DNA of 64,000 nt, taken from contig DBQU01000001.1 in assembly GCA_002305765.1 (NCBI GenBank), forward strand, positions 38,978-102,977, written 5' to 3'. The position numbers and the translations under genes were made by a program. Origin of the DNA: Deltaproteobacteria bacterium UBA1386 (GTDB lineage Bacteria > Desulfobacterota > Syntrophorhabdia > Syntrophorhabdales > Syntrophorhabdaceae). The stretch's first letter is position 1; every line of letters starts with the position of its first letter. Shown in pieces: positions 50,348-59,163 of the stretch. A model generated the notes under the pieces. It saw only the letters and a program-made list of their open reading frames with translations, was not told the origin of the DNA and searched no databases.

Positions 50348-51634
50348 GTGAGCCATGGCGGCGTAAAAACGGGTGTGCTGGAGAAGATCAGGAATTCTGC
50401 CTACCTGCAGGCGTTCACGAACCGCCGCATGGCGGTGATGATCCTTCTCGGATTCGGTTCGGGCCTGCCCTTGCCCCTCACGGCGGGAACTCTCCAGGCA
50501 TGGCTGACCGTGGCGGGCATCGACATCAAGACCATAGGCATCTTCTCGCTCGTGGGGGTTCCGTACACGCTCAAGTTCCTCTGGTCACCCTTCATGGACA
50601 GGTTCGTTCCGCCGTGGCTGGGCAGGCGGCGTGGGTGGATAGTCTCCATGCAGTTCCTTCTGCTCCTCGGCATCGCCGCGATGCCCCTGACCTCTCCGGG
50701 CAGCATGCCCCTTGTCCTCGCCTTCATCGCGCTGGGGGTTGCTTTCTTCTCGGCCTCCCAGGACATAGTCATAGACGCCTATCGCACGGACGTCCTGCCC
50801 GAGAGTGAGCGGGGCATCGGTGTTGCCGTCTTCATTTTCGGATACAGGATAGCCATGCTTGTCGGAGGGGCGCTGGCCCTCATCATGTCGGACCATATCG
50901 GTTGGCAGAAGACGTATCTCTTCATGGCCCTTTTCATGATCTTCGGGATGCTGGGAGCCTTCGTCGGACGCGAGCCCGACCACCACATCGTACCGCCGCG
51001 GACGATGCAGGAAGCCGTCTGGGGACCCCTCAAGGATTTCTTCTCGCGCAAGGCGGCCGTCGTGATCATCCTTTTCATTATTCTGTACAAACTCGGCGAT
51101 GCTTACGCGGGCGCGCTTTCAACGGCCTTCCTCATACGGGGCGTGAACTTCACTCCCACCGACGTGGGGACGATAAACAAGGGGATGGGTCTTGTGGCCA
51201 CCATCGTGGGGGCCCTCTTCGGAGGGACCCTCATGGTGAAGATGGGGCTTTTCAGATCGTTGTGGTACTTCGGGATCCTCCAGATGGTGTCGAACCTATC
51301 CTTCATGGTTCTCGCCATCGTCGGAAAGAGCTATCCCGCGATAATCGTTGCCGTCGCCTTTGAGAACCTTTCCGGGGGCATGGGATCGACGGCCTTCGTC
51401 GCCTTCGTCATGGCCCTGTGCAACAAGCGTTTCAGCGCCACCCAGTTTGCCCTGCTGTCGTCTCTCGCGGTGCTGGGACGCGTTGTCATATCTCCGACGT
51501 CGGGATACATAGTGACCTATATAGGGTGGGCAAACTTCTTTCTTTTTACTACTCTGGCAGCCTTGCCGGGCCTTTTCCTCGTCCTGCATCTGAAAGGAGA
51601 GATCACGGCCCTCGATTCGCGAAAGACCACCTGA
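50348..51634 (+). CDS. AmpG-like MFS transporter
   Basis: A 428-residue major-facilitator protein with about 12 helices. AmpG-family signs include GFGSGLPLPLTAGTLQAWL in helix 1, LKFLWSPFMDRFVPPWLGRR, ASQDIVIDAYRTDVL and ENLSGGMGSTAFVAFVMALC. AmpG imports anhydro-muropeptides from the periplasm for cell-wall recycling. The GTG start follows GAGAGCG; exact start uncertain by a few codons. Confidence 0.88.
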   Translation: MSHGGVKTGVLEKIRNSAYLQAFTNRRMAVMILLGFGSGLPLPLTAGTLQAWLTVAGIDIKTIGIFSLVGVPYTLKFLWSPFMDRFVPPWLGRRRGWIVSMQFLLLLGIAAMPLTSPGSMPLVLAFIALGVAFFSASQDIVIDAYRTDVLPESERGIGVAVFIFGYRIAMLVGGALALIMSDHIGWQKTYLFMALFMIFGMLGAFVGREPDHHIVPPRTMQEAVWGPLKDFFSRKAAVVIILFIILYKLGDAYAGALSTAFLIRGVNFTPTDVGTINKGMGLVATIVGALFGGTLMVKMGLFRSLWYFGILQMVSNLSFMVLAIVGKSYPAIIVAVAFENLSGGMGSTAFVAFVMALCNKRFSATQFALLSSLAVLGRVVISPTSGYIVTYIGWANFFLFTTLAALPGLFLVLHLKGEITALDSRKTT

Positions 51635-51701
51635 TCGGAAGACCCCCGGTAGGCGCGGTTCCTCGGGGATCCTTTCCATTAAAATTTGTTCATAAATTTC
51701 A

Positions 51702-51730
51702 TTGACAGCTTTTTGATACTGTGGGATACT
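51702..51730 (+). promoter_or_regulatory. Promoter of the cold-shock gene
   Basis: TTGACA (51702-51707), 17-base spacer, GATACT (51725-51730). The predicted leader is about 108 bases, with GGAGGG before the ATG. Long leaders are usual for cspA-type genes, where structure changes with temperature. Confidence 0.65.
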
Positions 51731-51845
51731 GACAACGAAGTTTCGGAAGTGGCTGTCAATAGTGATGAAACGCGTTTTTTGCCTGACCATCCCCGTGACA
51801 CAGCTCCGTAATCTTCAAAAAAACACATAGGAGGGCTTTAGTAAG

Positions 51846-52046
51846 ATGGCAAAAGGAACTGTGAAGTGGTTCAATGAGTCCAAAGGTTTTGGTTTCATTA
51901 CGCAGGATGACGGTGTGGATGTTTTTGTCCACTACTCGGCAATCCAGGACTCCGGTTTCAAGACCCTTGCGGAAGGCCAGGAAGTCAACTTCGACGTTGT
52001 GAAAGGTCCGAAAGGACTGCAGGCGGCCAACGTCACCAAACTATAA
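51846..52046 (+). CDS. csp: Cold-shock-domain protein
   Basis: A 66-residue CspA-type protein: MAKGTVKWFNESKGFGFITQ contains RNP-1 (KGFGFI) and VDVFVHYSAI contains RNP-2 (VFVHY). It binds single-stranded RNA/DNA and acts as an RNA chaperone. It is monocistronic, with a long leader and a GGAGGG ribosome site. Confidence 0.97.
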   Translation: MAKGTVKWFNESKGFGFITQDDGVDVFVHYSAIQDSGFKTLAEGQEVNFDVVKGPKGLQAANVTKL

Positions 52047-52055
52047 AAGACAAAA

Positions 52056-52096
52056 AAAGGGGGTCCGATCGTATCCAGGCCGGGCCCTTTATAATA
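52056..52096 (+). terminator. Possible terminator after the cold-shock gene
   Basis: AAAGGG (52056-52061) pairs with CCCTTT (52085-52090), with an inner TCCG/CGG pairing. The stem is imperfect and the T-run is weak, but it follows the stop by 9 bp. Confidence 0.35.
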
Positions 52097-52139
52097 TCTT
52101 CAAGGCAGCATTTTCCTGCGGTAAGCTCTTAAGGGGGGT

Positions 52140-52871
52140 TTATTCCGGGAGGGGTCTTAATACAACAACGCCCGGTTTTTCTCTGATGTAGTCCCCGAAC
52201 AATTGATCGACCACCCTGCGGGAGGCCGTCGCCGACGAGGCGTGACGCAGGTATACCCATCTTTTTTCTTTAATGATTATACCCACATGAGATACGTCGA
52301 GCCCATCGATATCCGTATAGATGCCGGCATAGTCGCCAGTGTGCAATTCGCCCAGCATATCCCCGTCGATCATGGGGGAGGGGATGTACTCCACGGACCT
52401 TACCCGGGCCGGGATCCCTTCCAGGAATGGACTTCCGTCGGACCTCACGTTGAGGGTCTTCAGGGTTTTACGCGCCCGGCTCCTGCCTATGAGGCCCGTG
52501 ACATCGCGGACGAAGAGCCCGTTGTGTTCCTTCCAGTCAGTGAGGAAATGGTTGCGCCCGGCATAGGAGACAACCCCGTCCCTGTACCGGATCCTTGTCA
52601 GGACCTCAAGGAATTCCTCAAAGGAAGATGTCATGCGCATCGCCTCGACGTAGTCTATGAACGTGAAACAATCAAGGGCGGCGAGGTTGACGACAAGCTC
52701 TTCCGGTGTCCCGGGACCTCCCGCCAGGGTGGATTCTCCGTAGGGTGTGTCGAGGAAGTGTCGTGAGAGAAAAGCTATCCGCTCGCCCACGTCGTCGACC
52801 TTCGAGGCCTCGGCCAGCATTTCGTCAATGCGTTTCCGTGACCATTTTCCCAGCACTATCTTTGTTCTCAT
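52140..52871 (-). CDS. DUF1460 family (NlpC/P60-like amidase fold) protein
   Basis: A 243-residue protein with the DUF1460 pattern: AFLSRHFLDTPYGESTLAGG, then ELVVNLAALDCFTFIDYVEA holding the likely catalytic Cys, RIRYRDG..SYAGRNHFLTDW and a C-terminal VSHVGIIIKE plus YLRHASS with His. Related proteins are N-acetylmuramoyl-L-alanine amidase-like. No signal peptide is seen. The start may instead be the GTG at 52904; neither has a strong ribosome site. Nearby AmpG-like transporter and phospholipase genes also concern the envelope. Confidence 0.8.
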   Translation of the reverse strand: MRTKIVLGKWSRKRIDEMLAEASKVDDVGERIAFLSRHFLDTPYGESTLAGGPGTPEELVVNLAALDCFTFIDYVEAMRMTSSFEEFLEVLTRIRYRDGVVSYAGRNHFLTDWKEHNGLFVRDVTGLIGRSRARKTLKTLNVRSDGSPFLEGIPARVRSVEYIPSPMIDGDMLGELHTGDYAGIYTDIDGLDVSHVGIIIKEKRWVYLRHASSATASRRVVDQLFGDYIREKPGVVVLRPLPE

Positions 52872-52928
52872 GCCTGTAAACTCACCATGTCTTCCCTTGA
52901 ACACCTGAAGGCCGGACGTCTTTGGCCC

Positions 52929-54011
52929 CTACCAGTCGACGAGCATGAAACCTATGCTGAAACGGTTGACGCTCTTGTCGTAATCGATGAGGCTCTCCCC
53001 GTAGCCGTTGAAATACTGCAGATAGCCGTTGACACGCTCGATGAGGGGAATGCTCCACTCCAGTTGCAACGCGCCCCTGTTATCGGAAGGCCTCAGGTTG
53101 TTGCGCACCATCATGGCGAACCTGTGTTTCTTCCAGTAATAGAAACCCCACAGTTCCCCATACCCCATGAACTTGTCGATGTCGGGGTTGTCGTCGTCCT
53201 TTTCATTCTCGGGGATCCTGTACCATGTCCTGGCGAGAAGGTTGAACCTGTCCCGCTCGAAACCGAAAGTCGCTACCACCCGGTTCCAACTGCGCGACAA
53301 TGGTTGGGATCTGCCGTTCGACTGGTGGTTGAGCCCAACGTTGATCATCCTTCCTTTCAGACCCAGAAGGTCGTAATCGGTGCGGAAGTTGAGAAGCAGT
53401 TCGGGTTCGTAATTCGTTTCGCGAAAAGGGGATGAGAACTGCTTGTTGTAAATCTGCCAGAATGCAAGCTGGGTGTAGGCGAACCACAGGTCCATATCAT
53501 TCCCGAGAATGTCTTCCCAGAGCTTCACCTTGAAACTGATCTGGAACTTGGCCTCGGCGTTTTGCGACCTTGCCTCGGGGTCGAGATCGAGGCTTGCGTC
53601 CATGTTGGGAGAATTGTTGTACGCGAGGGGGAGGACATAGTTGGAGCGATAGGGCCTGATGACGAATCGTCTTGCCCGGCTTCGCTCATCGAGGTCCCAG
53701 TGTTTCGCCAGAACCGACTGCTCAGCCGGCGGTGATCCATCTTCGATCTTCTCCGCATTCGCAGATCCCGTCACCGGTGGGGCTTTGGCTGCAGGAGTAT
53801 CGGGTGATACGGACGATTTCCCCGGTGCCCGGCCCGATAACGTGTCGTAGCACTTCAACCGGGCGCTGTCGTTCTCTATGGCGGCGCATTCGGCCATCCT
53901 GTCGGCGCCGGCGGCGAGGGCCTGGTGGAACGGGACGGTAATCAGCAGGGCGATGGACACGACCGCTATGAGCGGTGCGCTGAGCCGGCGGGAATACCCG
54001 AGTGGCGGCAT
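52929..54011 (-). CDS. pldA: Outer-membrane phospholipase A1
   Basis: A 360-residue protein with a signal peptide (residues 1-33, ending ALAAG). A short periplasmic segment with AECAAIENDSARLKCYDTL, a pattern seen in other envelope proteins, precedes the OMPLA barrel: FRETNYEPELLLNFRTDYDL and the active site GLNHQSNGRSQPLSRSWNR with His and Ser. The barrel ends with an aromatic residue (MLVDW), as outer-membrane proteins do. The start at 54011 follows AGAGGTG. It supports a diderm cell envelope. Confidence 0.9.
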   Translation of the reverse strand: MPPLGYSRRLSAPLIAVVSIALLITVPFHQALAAGADRMAECAAIENDSARLKCYDTLSGRAPGKSSVSPDTPAAKAPPVTGSANAEKIEDGSPPAEQSVLAKHWDLDERSRARRFVIRPYRSNYVLPLAYNNSPNMDASLDLDPEARSQNAEAKFQISFKVKLWEDILGNDMDLWFAYTQLAFWQIYNKQFSSPFRETNYEPELLLNFRTDYDLLGLKGRMINVGLNHQSNGRSQPLSRSWNRVVATFGFERDRFNLLARTWYRIPENEKDDDNPDIDKFMGYGELWGFYYWKKHRFAMMVRNNLRPSDNRGALQLEWSIPLIERVNGYLQYFNGYGESLIDYDKSVNRFSIGFMLVDW

Positions 54012-54153
54012 CTGGTCACCTCTTGTTGAGCTATGTAGACAAACAATAATCCGCTTTGAGGAAAAAAGCAAACCAAACGGAGACGGTGCGGCGCGAAAGA
54101 GGCGTTGACATCCGAGGTCATCCCGGGTAACCTGCGTTCAGGGTGAGAGGTCG

Positions 54154-54486
54154 ATGCTGCTCTTTATCCAGGTGGTTCACACGGCGATTGCGGCGTGGAA
54201 CTATTACTGTCTGTGCTACATGATCTATTGTCACGCGACCGGCCGGAAGACGGGAATGCTTGTCGCGGCCTACGTGACGGTCGCCATCGAGGCGGCCGCC
54301 ATACTTCCCTTCAAGCTCGCGTGCCCCCTTCGTCTCCTCGTTGACAGGTTGTACTCGCCTTACACGAACGATATGCTCCTGCCGCCCGCCCTCGGACGCC
54401 TTGTCATGCCGGTGGGCATCGGCCTTCTGCTTGTCGCCCTGGGGATCGAAGCGGTCCATGCCTTCCGGACGCGTTCGCGCCGGTAA
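54154..54486 (+). CDS. Small membrane protein of unknown function
   Basis: A 110-residue protein with three hydrophobic segments (about 5-26, 35-55, 80-102) and a basic C terminus (RTRSRR). The first helix region has two cysteines (YYCLCYMIYCH). I do not recognise the family. GAGAGG lies ahead of the ATG. It stands between the divergent phospholipase and the SfsA-fusion gene. Confidence 0.6.
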   Translation: MLLFIQVVHTAIAAWNYYCLCYMIYCHATGRKTGMLVAAYVTVAIEAAAILPFKLACPLRLLVDRLYSPYTNDMLLPPALGRLVMPVGIGLLLVALGIEAVHAFRTRSRR

Positions 54487-54560
54487 CGCGTGCCATCGCG
54501 GACGCCAAGGGACGCTTCATTTCTTGGGCAAGGTTTCCGGGTATCTGGTATAATCGTGCC

Positions 54561-55712
54561 ATGCGAATGATCCCGAAAGACGCAAAGGTCGCCCGTTTCC
54601 TCGCGCGCCCCAACCGTTTTGTCCTGCGATGCGACCTTGACGGCAGGGCCATCGATGCCTACCTGCCGAACCCCGGCAGACTCTGGGAGTTGCTCCTGCC
54701 GGGCTGCGTGCTCTATCTTGCGAGGAACCGCGGCGGAGTGAAAATGCCTTACACGGTGGTGGCCATGGAGAAGGAAGGTATTCCCATCCTCCTTCACACC
54801 CATCTCGCGAATGACGCGGCGGAAACGCTCCTCAAAAGAGGTCTTGTCCCCGGACTCGAGGATGCCCGCATCCTCAGGCGGGAGGCAACGTTCGGAGACA
54901 GCAGGTTCGATTTTCTCCTTGAGAAGGATGGCCGGGAGATGGTGCTGGAGGTGAAGAACTGCACCCTTTTCGGCCGCACCCTTGCCATGTTCCCCGACGC
55001 GGTCACAGAGCGCGGAAGCCGGCACCTCGAAGGGCTCATGCGGCTTGCGTCGTCCGGCATGCCCGCGGGCGTGCTCTTTCTCGTCCAATGGCCGCACGCG
55101 CGGTACTTCATGCCCGAATACCACACGGACCTTCTCTTTTCACGGACCTTCGCGAGGTGCAGGGACCGCATCCTCGTCGAGGCCCTCGCCCTTAACTGGA
55201 GGGCCGACCTGTCCCTCGATGGCGCGGTGAGGAAGCTCACTATCCCCTGGGACACGATCGAAAGAGAGTGCCGCGACAGGGGATGCTACATACTACTACT
55301 GAAACTGGACGAGGACACCCGGTTGAGGACCGGCGGTCTGGGAGACATCCTTTACAGGAAGGGTTATTATCTCTATGCCGGTTCGGCGAAAAAAGGGCTC
55401 ACAAAGAGAATGGAGCGCCACGCCAGAACACGCAAGAAACTTTTCTGGCACATCGACTACCTCCGGGAGAAGGCGTCTTTCCACAAGGTCCTGGCCATAA
55501 GGACCGACAAGGACATAGAGTGCGTTCTTGCCGCCGGACTCAGCCGTATATCCCGGTGGTCCGTTCCCGGTTTCGGGTGCTCCGACTGTTCATGCAGGAG
55601 TCATCTCTTCGGCATGGATACGGACCCCATGGATTCTCCCGATCTCATCCGTCTCGTATATGACCACCGCATGGGTTCCATCGAAAGAGAGCTTCGGAGT
55701 GGGCATGATTGA
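54561..55712 (+). CDS. SfsA - DUF123 (GIY-YIG-like) fusion protein
   Basis: A 383-residue fusion. Residues 1-225 are SfsA (FLARPNRFVLRCDLDG, AYLPNPGRLWELL, EATFGDSRFDFLLE, VLEVKNCTL, FPDAVTERGSRHLEGL), a nuclease-like fold with the D...EVK pattern and a sugar-fermentation name. Residues 235-345 are a DUF123 / GIY-YIG-like domain (YYLYAGSAKKGLTKRMERH, KKLFWHIDYL, VPGFGCSDCSC). The two domains are normally separate. The last 8 bp overlap the NagA-like gene. Confidence 0.88.
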   Translation: MRMIPKDAKVARFLARPNRFVLRCDLDGRAIDAYLPNPGRLWELLLPGCVLYLARNRGGVKMPYTVVAMEKEGIPILLHTHLANDAAETLLKRGLVPGLEDARILRREATFGDSRFDFLLEKDGREMVLEVKNCTLFGRTLAMFPDAVTERGSRHLEGLMRLASSGMPAGVLFLVQWPHARYFMPEYHTDLLFSRTFARCRDRILVEALALNWRADLSLDGAVRKLTIPWDTIERECRDRGCYILLLKLDEDTRLRTGGLGDILYRKGYYLYAGSAKKGLTKRMERHARTRKKLFWHIDYLREKASFHKVLAIRTDKDIECVLAAGLSRISRWSVPGFGCSDCSCRSHLFGMDTDPMDSPDLIRLVYDHRMGSIERELRSGHD

Positions 55713-56577
55713 CGTGCATACACACGGTCTCGGTGGATACGAAACACGCGGGGCGAGCCCCGGGGACATCCTCGCTATGGCACGGCTGCAGGGATCGGCG
55801 GGTGTGGAGGCGTTCCTGCCCACGATCTTTCCGGCGCCCATCGAGGAAATGCGCCGCGACATCTTTGCCGTCAGGGCGGCCATGCTCATGCAGCGCGAAG
55901 AGGGGGAAAGCCTTGGAGTCTCTTCGGTGGCGCGGATCACGGGTGTTCATCTCGAAGGGCCCTTTCTCAATCCGGCTGAGGCGGGCGCCCTTGACAGGGG
56001 ATCCTTCCTCCCTGCGACCGCGGATACGTGGAGGAAACTCGTGGAGGGGTTCGAGGACATCGTGAGGGTCATCACCATCGCCCCCGAGCTCGACGGCGCG
56101 AGAGAACTTATCAGGGACATGGCGACAATGGGGGTCGTCGTCAGCATGGGCCATTCGGACGCTACCCGGAGTGAGGCCGAGGCGGGATTCCGGGCGGGTG
56201 CCCGGGGCGTCACCCATATCTTCAACGCCATGCGCGGCTTCCACCATCGCGAACCGGGCATAGCCGGTTTTGCTCTCATGAGCCCCGATGTCTACGTGGA
56301 GGTCATAGCCGACCCGTATCATCTGGATCTGAAGACGATCGAACTCATCTTCAGGCTGAAGGACCCCGGCCGCATCATTCTGGTTTCCGATACCGTGAAG
56401 GGATCGCCATGCTCCAACGAAGGAAGACCGGTCACGGATGACGAAGGAAAACTTCTCGGAGGTTCCATGCCCTTGCCGGCCGCGACAAGGCGCCTCATGG
56501 CCCTTGGCTTCAACCGGGATGCAGTGGAACGGGCCGCCACCGAAAACCCCGCTCGATACCTGGAGACAGATAGATGA
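55705..56577 (+). CDS. NagA-like N-acetylglucosamine-6-phosphate deacetylase, barrel only
   Basis: A 290-residue amidohydrolase beginning directly at the metal motif (MIDVHTHGLGG). It retains HLEGPFLNPAEAGA, MGHSDAT, VTHIFNAMRGFHHREPG and VSDTVKGSP with the catalytic Asp. Typical NagA is about 380 residues, with an N-terminal beta-sandwich contributed by both ends; here both parts are missing. It may be a minimal enzyme or a relative with another N-acetyl sugar substrate. GGAG precedes the ATG, and the upstream frame belongs to the SfsA fusion. Confidence 0.8.
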   Translation: MIDVHTHGLGGYETRGASPGDILAMARLQGSAGVEAFLPTIFPAPIEEMRRDIFAVRAAMLMQREEGESLGVSSVARITGVHLEGPFLNPAEAGALDRGSFLPATADTWRKLVEGFEDIVRVITIAPELDGARELIRDMATMGVVVSMGHSDATRSEAEAGFRAGARGVTHIFNAMRGFHHREPGIAGFALMSPDVYVEVIADPYHLDLKTIELIFRLKDPGRIILVSDTVKGSPCSNEGRPVTDDEGKLLGGSMPLPAATRRLMALGFNRDAVERAATENPARYLETDR

Positions 56578-56597
56578 CTACAGACAGGAAGAGAAGA

Positions 56598-56724
56598 CGG
56601 TTGCAGCCGCTTGAACCGCTTAAACCTCTTGAGCGTTCAAAGAAGAAGACCTTGACATGGATAAGGGCTTTGCCTGTTTTTTTTTGGCTGTTCCGTTCAA
56701 ACGGTTCAAGCTGTTCAAGCGGTC
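56598..56724. repeat. Inverted 9-bp-unit repeat element (GCTTGAACC / GTTCAAGCN type)
   Basis: Left arm 56598-56640 (CCGCTTGAA, CCGCTTAAA, CCTCTTGAG, CGTTCAAAG). Right arm 56693-56724 (GTTCAAACG, GTTCAAGCT, GTTCAAGCG). The interior has a run of nine T (56679-56687). It fills the gap between the NagA-like gene and the ffh promoter; no gene is visible in it. Confidence 0.72.
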
Positions 56725-56773
56725 TGTTGCCTGTAATACCTTGTAATTACCGATGGGTAACTCTTAATTAACA

Positions 56774-56802
56774 TTGACTATCCCGGATATTTCGGCTACA
56801 AT
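56774..56802 (+). promoter_or_regulatory. Sigma-70 promoter of the ffh-rpsP operon
   Basis: TTGACT (56774-56779), 17-base spacer, TACAAT (56797-56802). The start would be near 56809, only about 8 bases before the ffh ATG. Confidence 0.7.
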
Positions 56803-56816
56803 GTACCCCATATCAT

Positions 56817-58148
56817 ATGTTTGAGAAACTACAGGAAAGATTTGAATCGACCTTCAAGAAGGTTCGAGGATACGGGAAGCTTACCGAAAGCAACATAAAG
56901 GAGACCCTGCGCGAGGTGCGGGTGGCGCTCCTTGAGGCCGACGTGAACTTCAAGGTTGCCAAGGATTTCCTCGAGAGGGTCAGGGAAAAGGCCATGGGTG
57001 AGGAGGTTCTCACCAGCATCACGCCCGGCCAGCAGTTCGTCAAGATCGTCTATGACGAGCTGTGCGAAGTCCTGGGAAGCGCGAACAAGCCTCTCGACAT
57101 CGCGGCGGCCCCGCCCGTTCCCGTCATGCTCATCGGCCTGCAGGGCTCGGGCAAGACGACGACGTGCGCGAAGCTCGCCATCCATATCCGTAAGATGGGA
57201 CGCAAGCCCCTTCTCGTTCCTTCAGACGTTTACCGGCCGGCCGCCATCGAGCAGCTCGTCAAGCTCGGCAAGCAGATCAACGTTGAGGCCTTCACCATGG
57301 ATGTTGTCAAGGACCCCGTGACGATCTGTAAAGAGGCGAAGATCTACGCCATGCGGAATGGCTACGACACGGTGATCGTCGACACCGCCGGACGACTGCA
57401 TATCGACGACGCCATGGTGAACGAGCTCGTCGAACAGAAAAAAGTCTTGAACCCGAAGGAGACCCTTCTCGTCCTGGACGCCATGACCGGTCAGGACGCG
57501 GTGAGCATAGCCGGGGTCTTCAATGAGAAGCTCGGCGTGGACGGAATAATCCTCACCAAGCTCGACGGCGATACCCGTGGCGGCGCCGCCATATCCATCA
57601 AGGCGGTGACGGGCAAGCCCATCAAGTTCATCGGTGTCGGCGAGAAACTGGATGCGCTGGAACCGTTTTTCCCCGACAGACTGGCGTCGCGGATCCTCGG
57701 CATGGGGGATGTCGTTTCCCTTGTGGAGAAGGCACAGGATGTCTTCGACGAGAAAGAGGCCCGGGAGCTGGAGCGGAAGTTCCGCAAGGACGAATTCACC
57801 CTCGAGGATTTCCGTGACCAGATACGACAGATGAAGAAACTGGGTTCCCTCGAATCGATCATCGGAATGATCCCCGGCATGAACAAGTTCAAAGGGGCCA
57901 TCAACTTCGCTGAGGCCGAAAAGGACATAAAGAAGACGGAAGCGATCATCAATTCCATGACCTCGAAGGAAAGGGCCCGTCCCAATATCATAGACGGCAG
58001 CCGAAGGCTGCGCATCTCGAAGGGCAGCGGGACCCAGGTTCAGGACGTGAACGATCTGTTGAGAAAATACATGGAAACGAAAAAAATGCTGAAGAAGTTC
58101 ACGAAAGGAGGCGCGAAGGGCCTCCAGAGACAACTTTTCTCACGATAG
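56817..58148 (+). CDS. ffh: Signal recognition particle protein Ffh
   Basis: A 443-residue SRP54 GTPase of normal length: N domain, then G domain with GLQGSGKTTTCAKLA near 106, DTAGRLHID, TKLDGDTRGGAA and GVGEKLDALEPF, and a methionine-bearing M domain (IIGMIPGMNKF). It binds signal sequences and 4.5S RNA and targets ribosomes to the membrane. No ribosome site lies before the ATG, and the promoter is close, so the mRNA may be nearly leaderless. It heads the rpsP-rimM-trmD-rplS operon. Confidence 0.97.
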   Translation: MFEKLQERFESTFKKVRGYGKLTESNIKETLREVRVALLEADVNFKVAKDFLERVREKAMGEEVLTSITPGQQFVKIVYDELCEVLGSANKPLDIAAAPPVPVMLIGLQGSGKTTTCAKLAIHIRKMGRKPLLVPSDVYRPAAIEQLVKLGKQINVEAFTMDVVKDPVTICKEAKIYAMRNGYDTVIVDTAGRLHIDDAMVNELVEQKKVLNPKETLLVLDAMTGQDAVSIAGVFNEKLGVDGIILTKLDGDTRGGAAISIKAVTGKPIKFIGVGEKLDALEPFFPDRLASRILGMGDVVSLVEKAQDVFDEKEARELERKFRKDEFTLEDFRDQIRQMKKLGSLESIIGMIPGMNKFKGAINFAEAEKDIKKTEAIINSMTSKERARPNIIDGSRRLRISKGSGTQVQDVNDLLRKYMETKKMLKKFTKGGAKGLQRQLFSR

Positions 58149-58159
58149 GAGGTGGGATT

Positions 58160-58414
58160 TTGGCTGTGAAATTTAGACTGTCGAGGTTTGGAGCAAAGAA
58201 GAAACCTTTTTACCGCATTGTTGTGGCCGATGAGCGTTCCCCCAGGGACGGGAGGTTCATCGATAAGGTCGGGTTCTACGATCCACTGAAGAACCCCGCG
58301 GAGATAAGCCTCGACAAGGAAAAGATCAAAACGTGGTACGAAAAAGGTGTACGGCCGACGAGGACCGTTGAAAGTCTGTTCAAGAGAGAGGGGGTTCTGA
58401 AGGAGCTTTCATAA
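58160..58414 (+). CDS. rpsP: 30S ribosomal protein S16
   Basis: An 84-residue S16: AVKFRLSRFGAKKKPFYRIV, DERSPRDGRFID and GFYDPL. A TTG start is used, supported by AGGAGGTGG just upstream and by the conserved MAVK opening; the GTG two codons later would lose it. It lies 11 bp after ffh. Confidence 0.97.
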   Translation: MAVKFRLSRFGAKKKPFYRIVVADERSPRDGRFIDKVGFYDPLKNPAEISLDKEKIKTWYEKGVRPTRTVESLFKREGVLKELS

Positions 58415-58432
58415 AACCAACGGAGGTGGATC

Positions 58433-58666
58433 GTGTTGAAAGAGTTGATCGAGTACATTGCGAAGGCGTTAGTTGACAATCCTGATCTGGTCAGGGTCTC
58501 CGAGATCGAAGGCGAGAAGACGTCGGTCATTGAGCTCAATGTTGCGAAGGATGACCTCGGGAAGGTCATCGGGAAACAGGGCAGAACAGCCAGGGCAATG
58601 AGGACGATCCTGAGCGCGGCTTCGACGAAGGTGAAGAAGAGAGCGGTCCTCGAGATCATCGAATAA
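58433..58666 (+). CDS. khpA: KH-domain RNA-binding protein
   Basis: A 77-residue KH protein with the GxxG loop in LGKVIGKQGRTARAMRTIL, the small type encoded between rpsP and rimM in many bacteria (KhpA, formerly YlqC). GTG start with CGGAGGTGG upstream. It shares one base with the rimM start. Confidence 0.95.
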   Translation: MLKELIEYIAKALVDNPDLVRVSEIEGEKTSVIELNVAKDDLGKVIGKQGRTARAMRTILSAASTKVKKRAVLEIIE

Positions 58667-59163
58667 TGAAGTGGATCCCTGTCGGCCGTGTCGTGTCGAC
58701 ATTCGGCATACGGGGTGAGCTCAAGTTTCACTATTACAACGAGGTGAAGGAAGAATTACTCGACTACACCTCGTTGTTTGCCCTTAAAGGCAGTGAGTTC
58801 CTGGAACTTAAGCCGGAAGGGGCAAGATACAGGAAACGCTTGTTCTATGTTTCCTTCCAGGGGTTCTCAACGGTCGAAGAGGTCTCATTCCTGGTGGGGA
58901 AGGAGCTTTTTGTCCGGGAGGAAGACCTTCCGCGGTTGGAGGAAGGCGAGTATTACGAGTACCAATTGATCGGTCTTGAGGTGACGACCGTGCAGGGGTC
59001 GCGTCTTGGAAAGGTCCGGTCGCTCATGCACACGGGTGCCAGTGACATCCTTGTCGTCGAAGGAGAAAGTGAACTGATGATCCCCATGGTGGAAGGATTC
59101 ATCATCGATATAGACGTGAGCGGCGGTACAGTCCGCGTGGACGTTGAAGGGCTCATCCCGTGA
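58666..59163 (+). CDS. rimM: Ribosome maturation factor RimM
   Basis: A 165-residue RimM: WIPVGRVVSTFGIRGELKFH opens the first beta-barrel; the PRC-barrel half contains YYEYQLIGLEV, LGKVRSLMHTGASDILVV and IPMVEGFIIDID. It assists 30S head maturation with S19. It overlaps khpA by one base and trmD by four (GTGA). Confidence 0.95.
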   Translation: MKWIPVGRVVSTFGIRGELKFHYYNEVKEELLDYTSLFALKGSEFLELKPEGARYRKRLFYVSFQGFSTVEEVSFLVGKELFVREEDLPRLEEGEYYEYQLIGLEVTTVQGSRLGKVRSLMHTGASDILVVEGESELMIPMVEGFIIDIDVSGGTVRVDVEGLIP

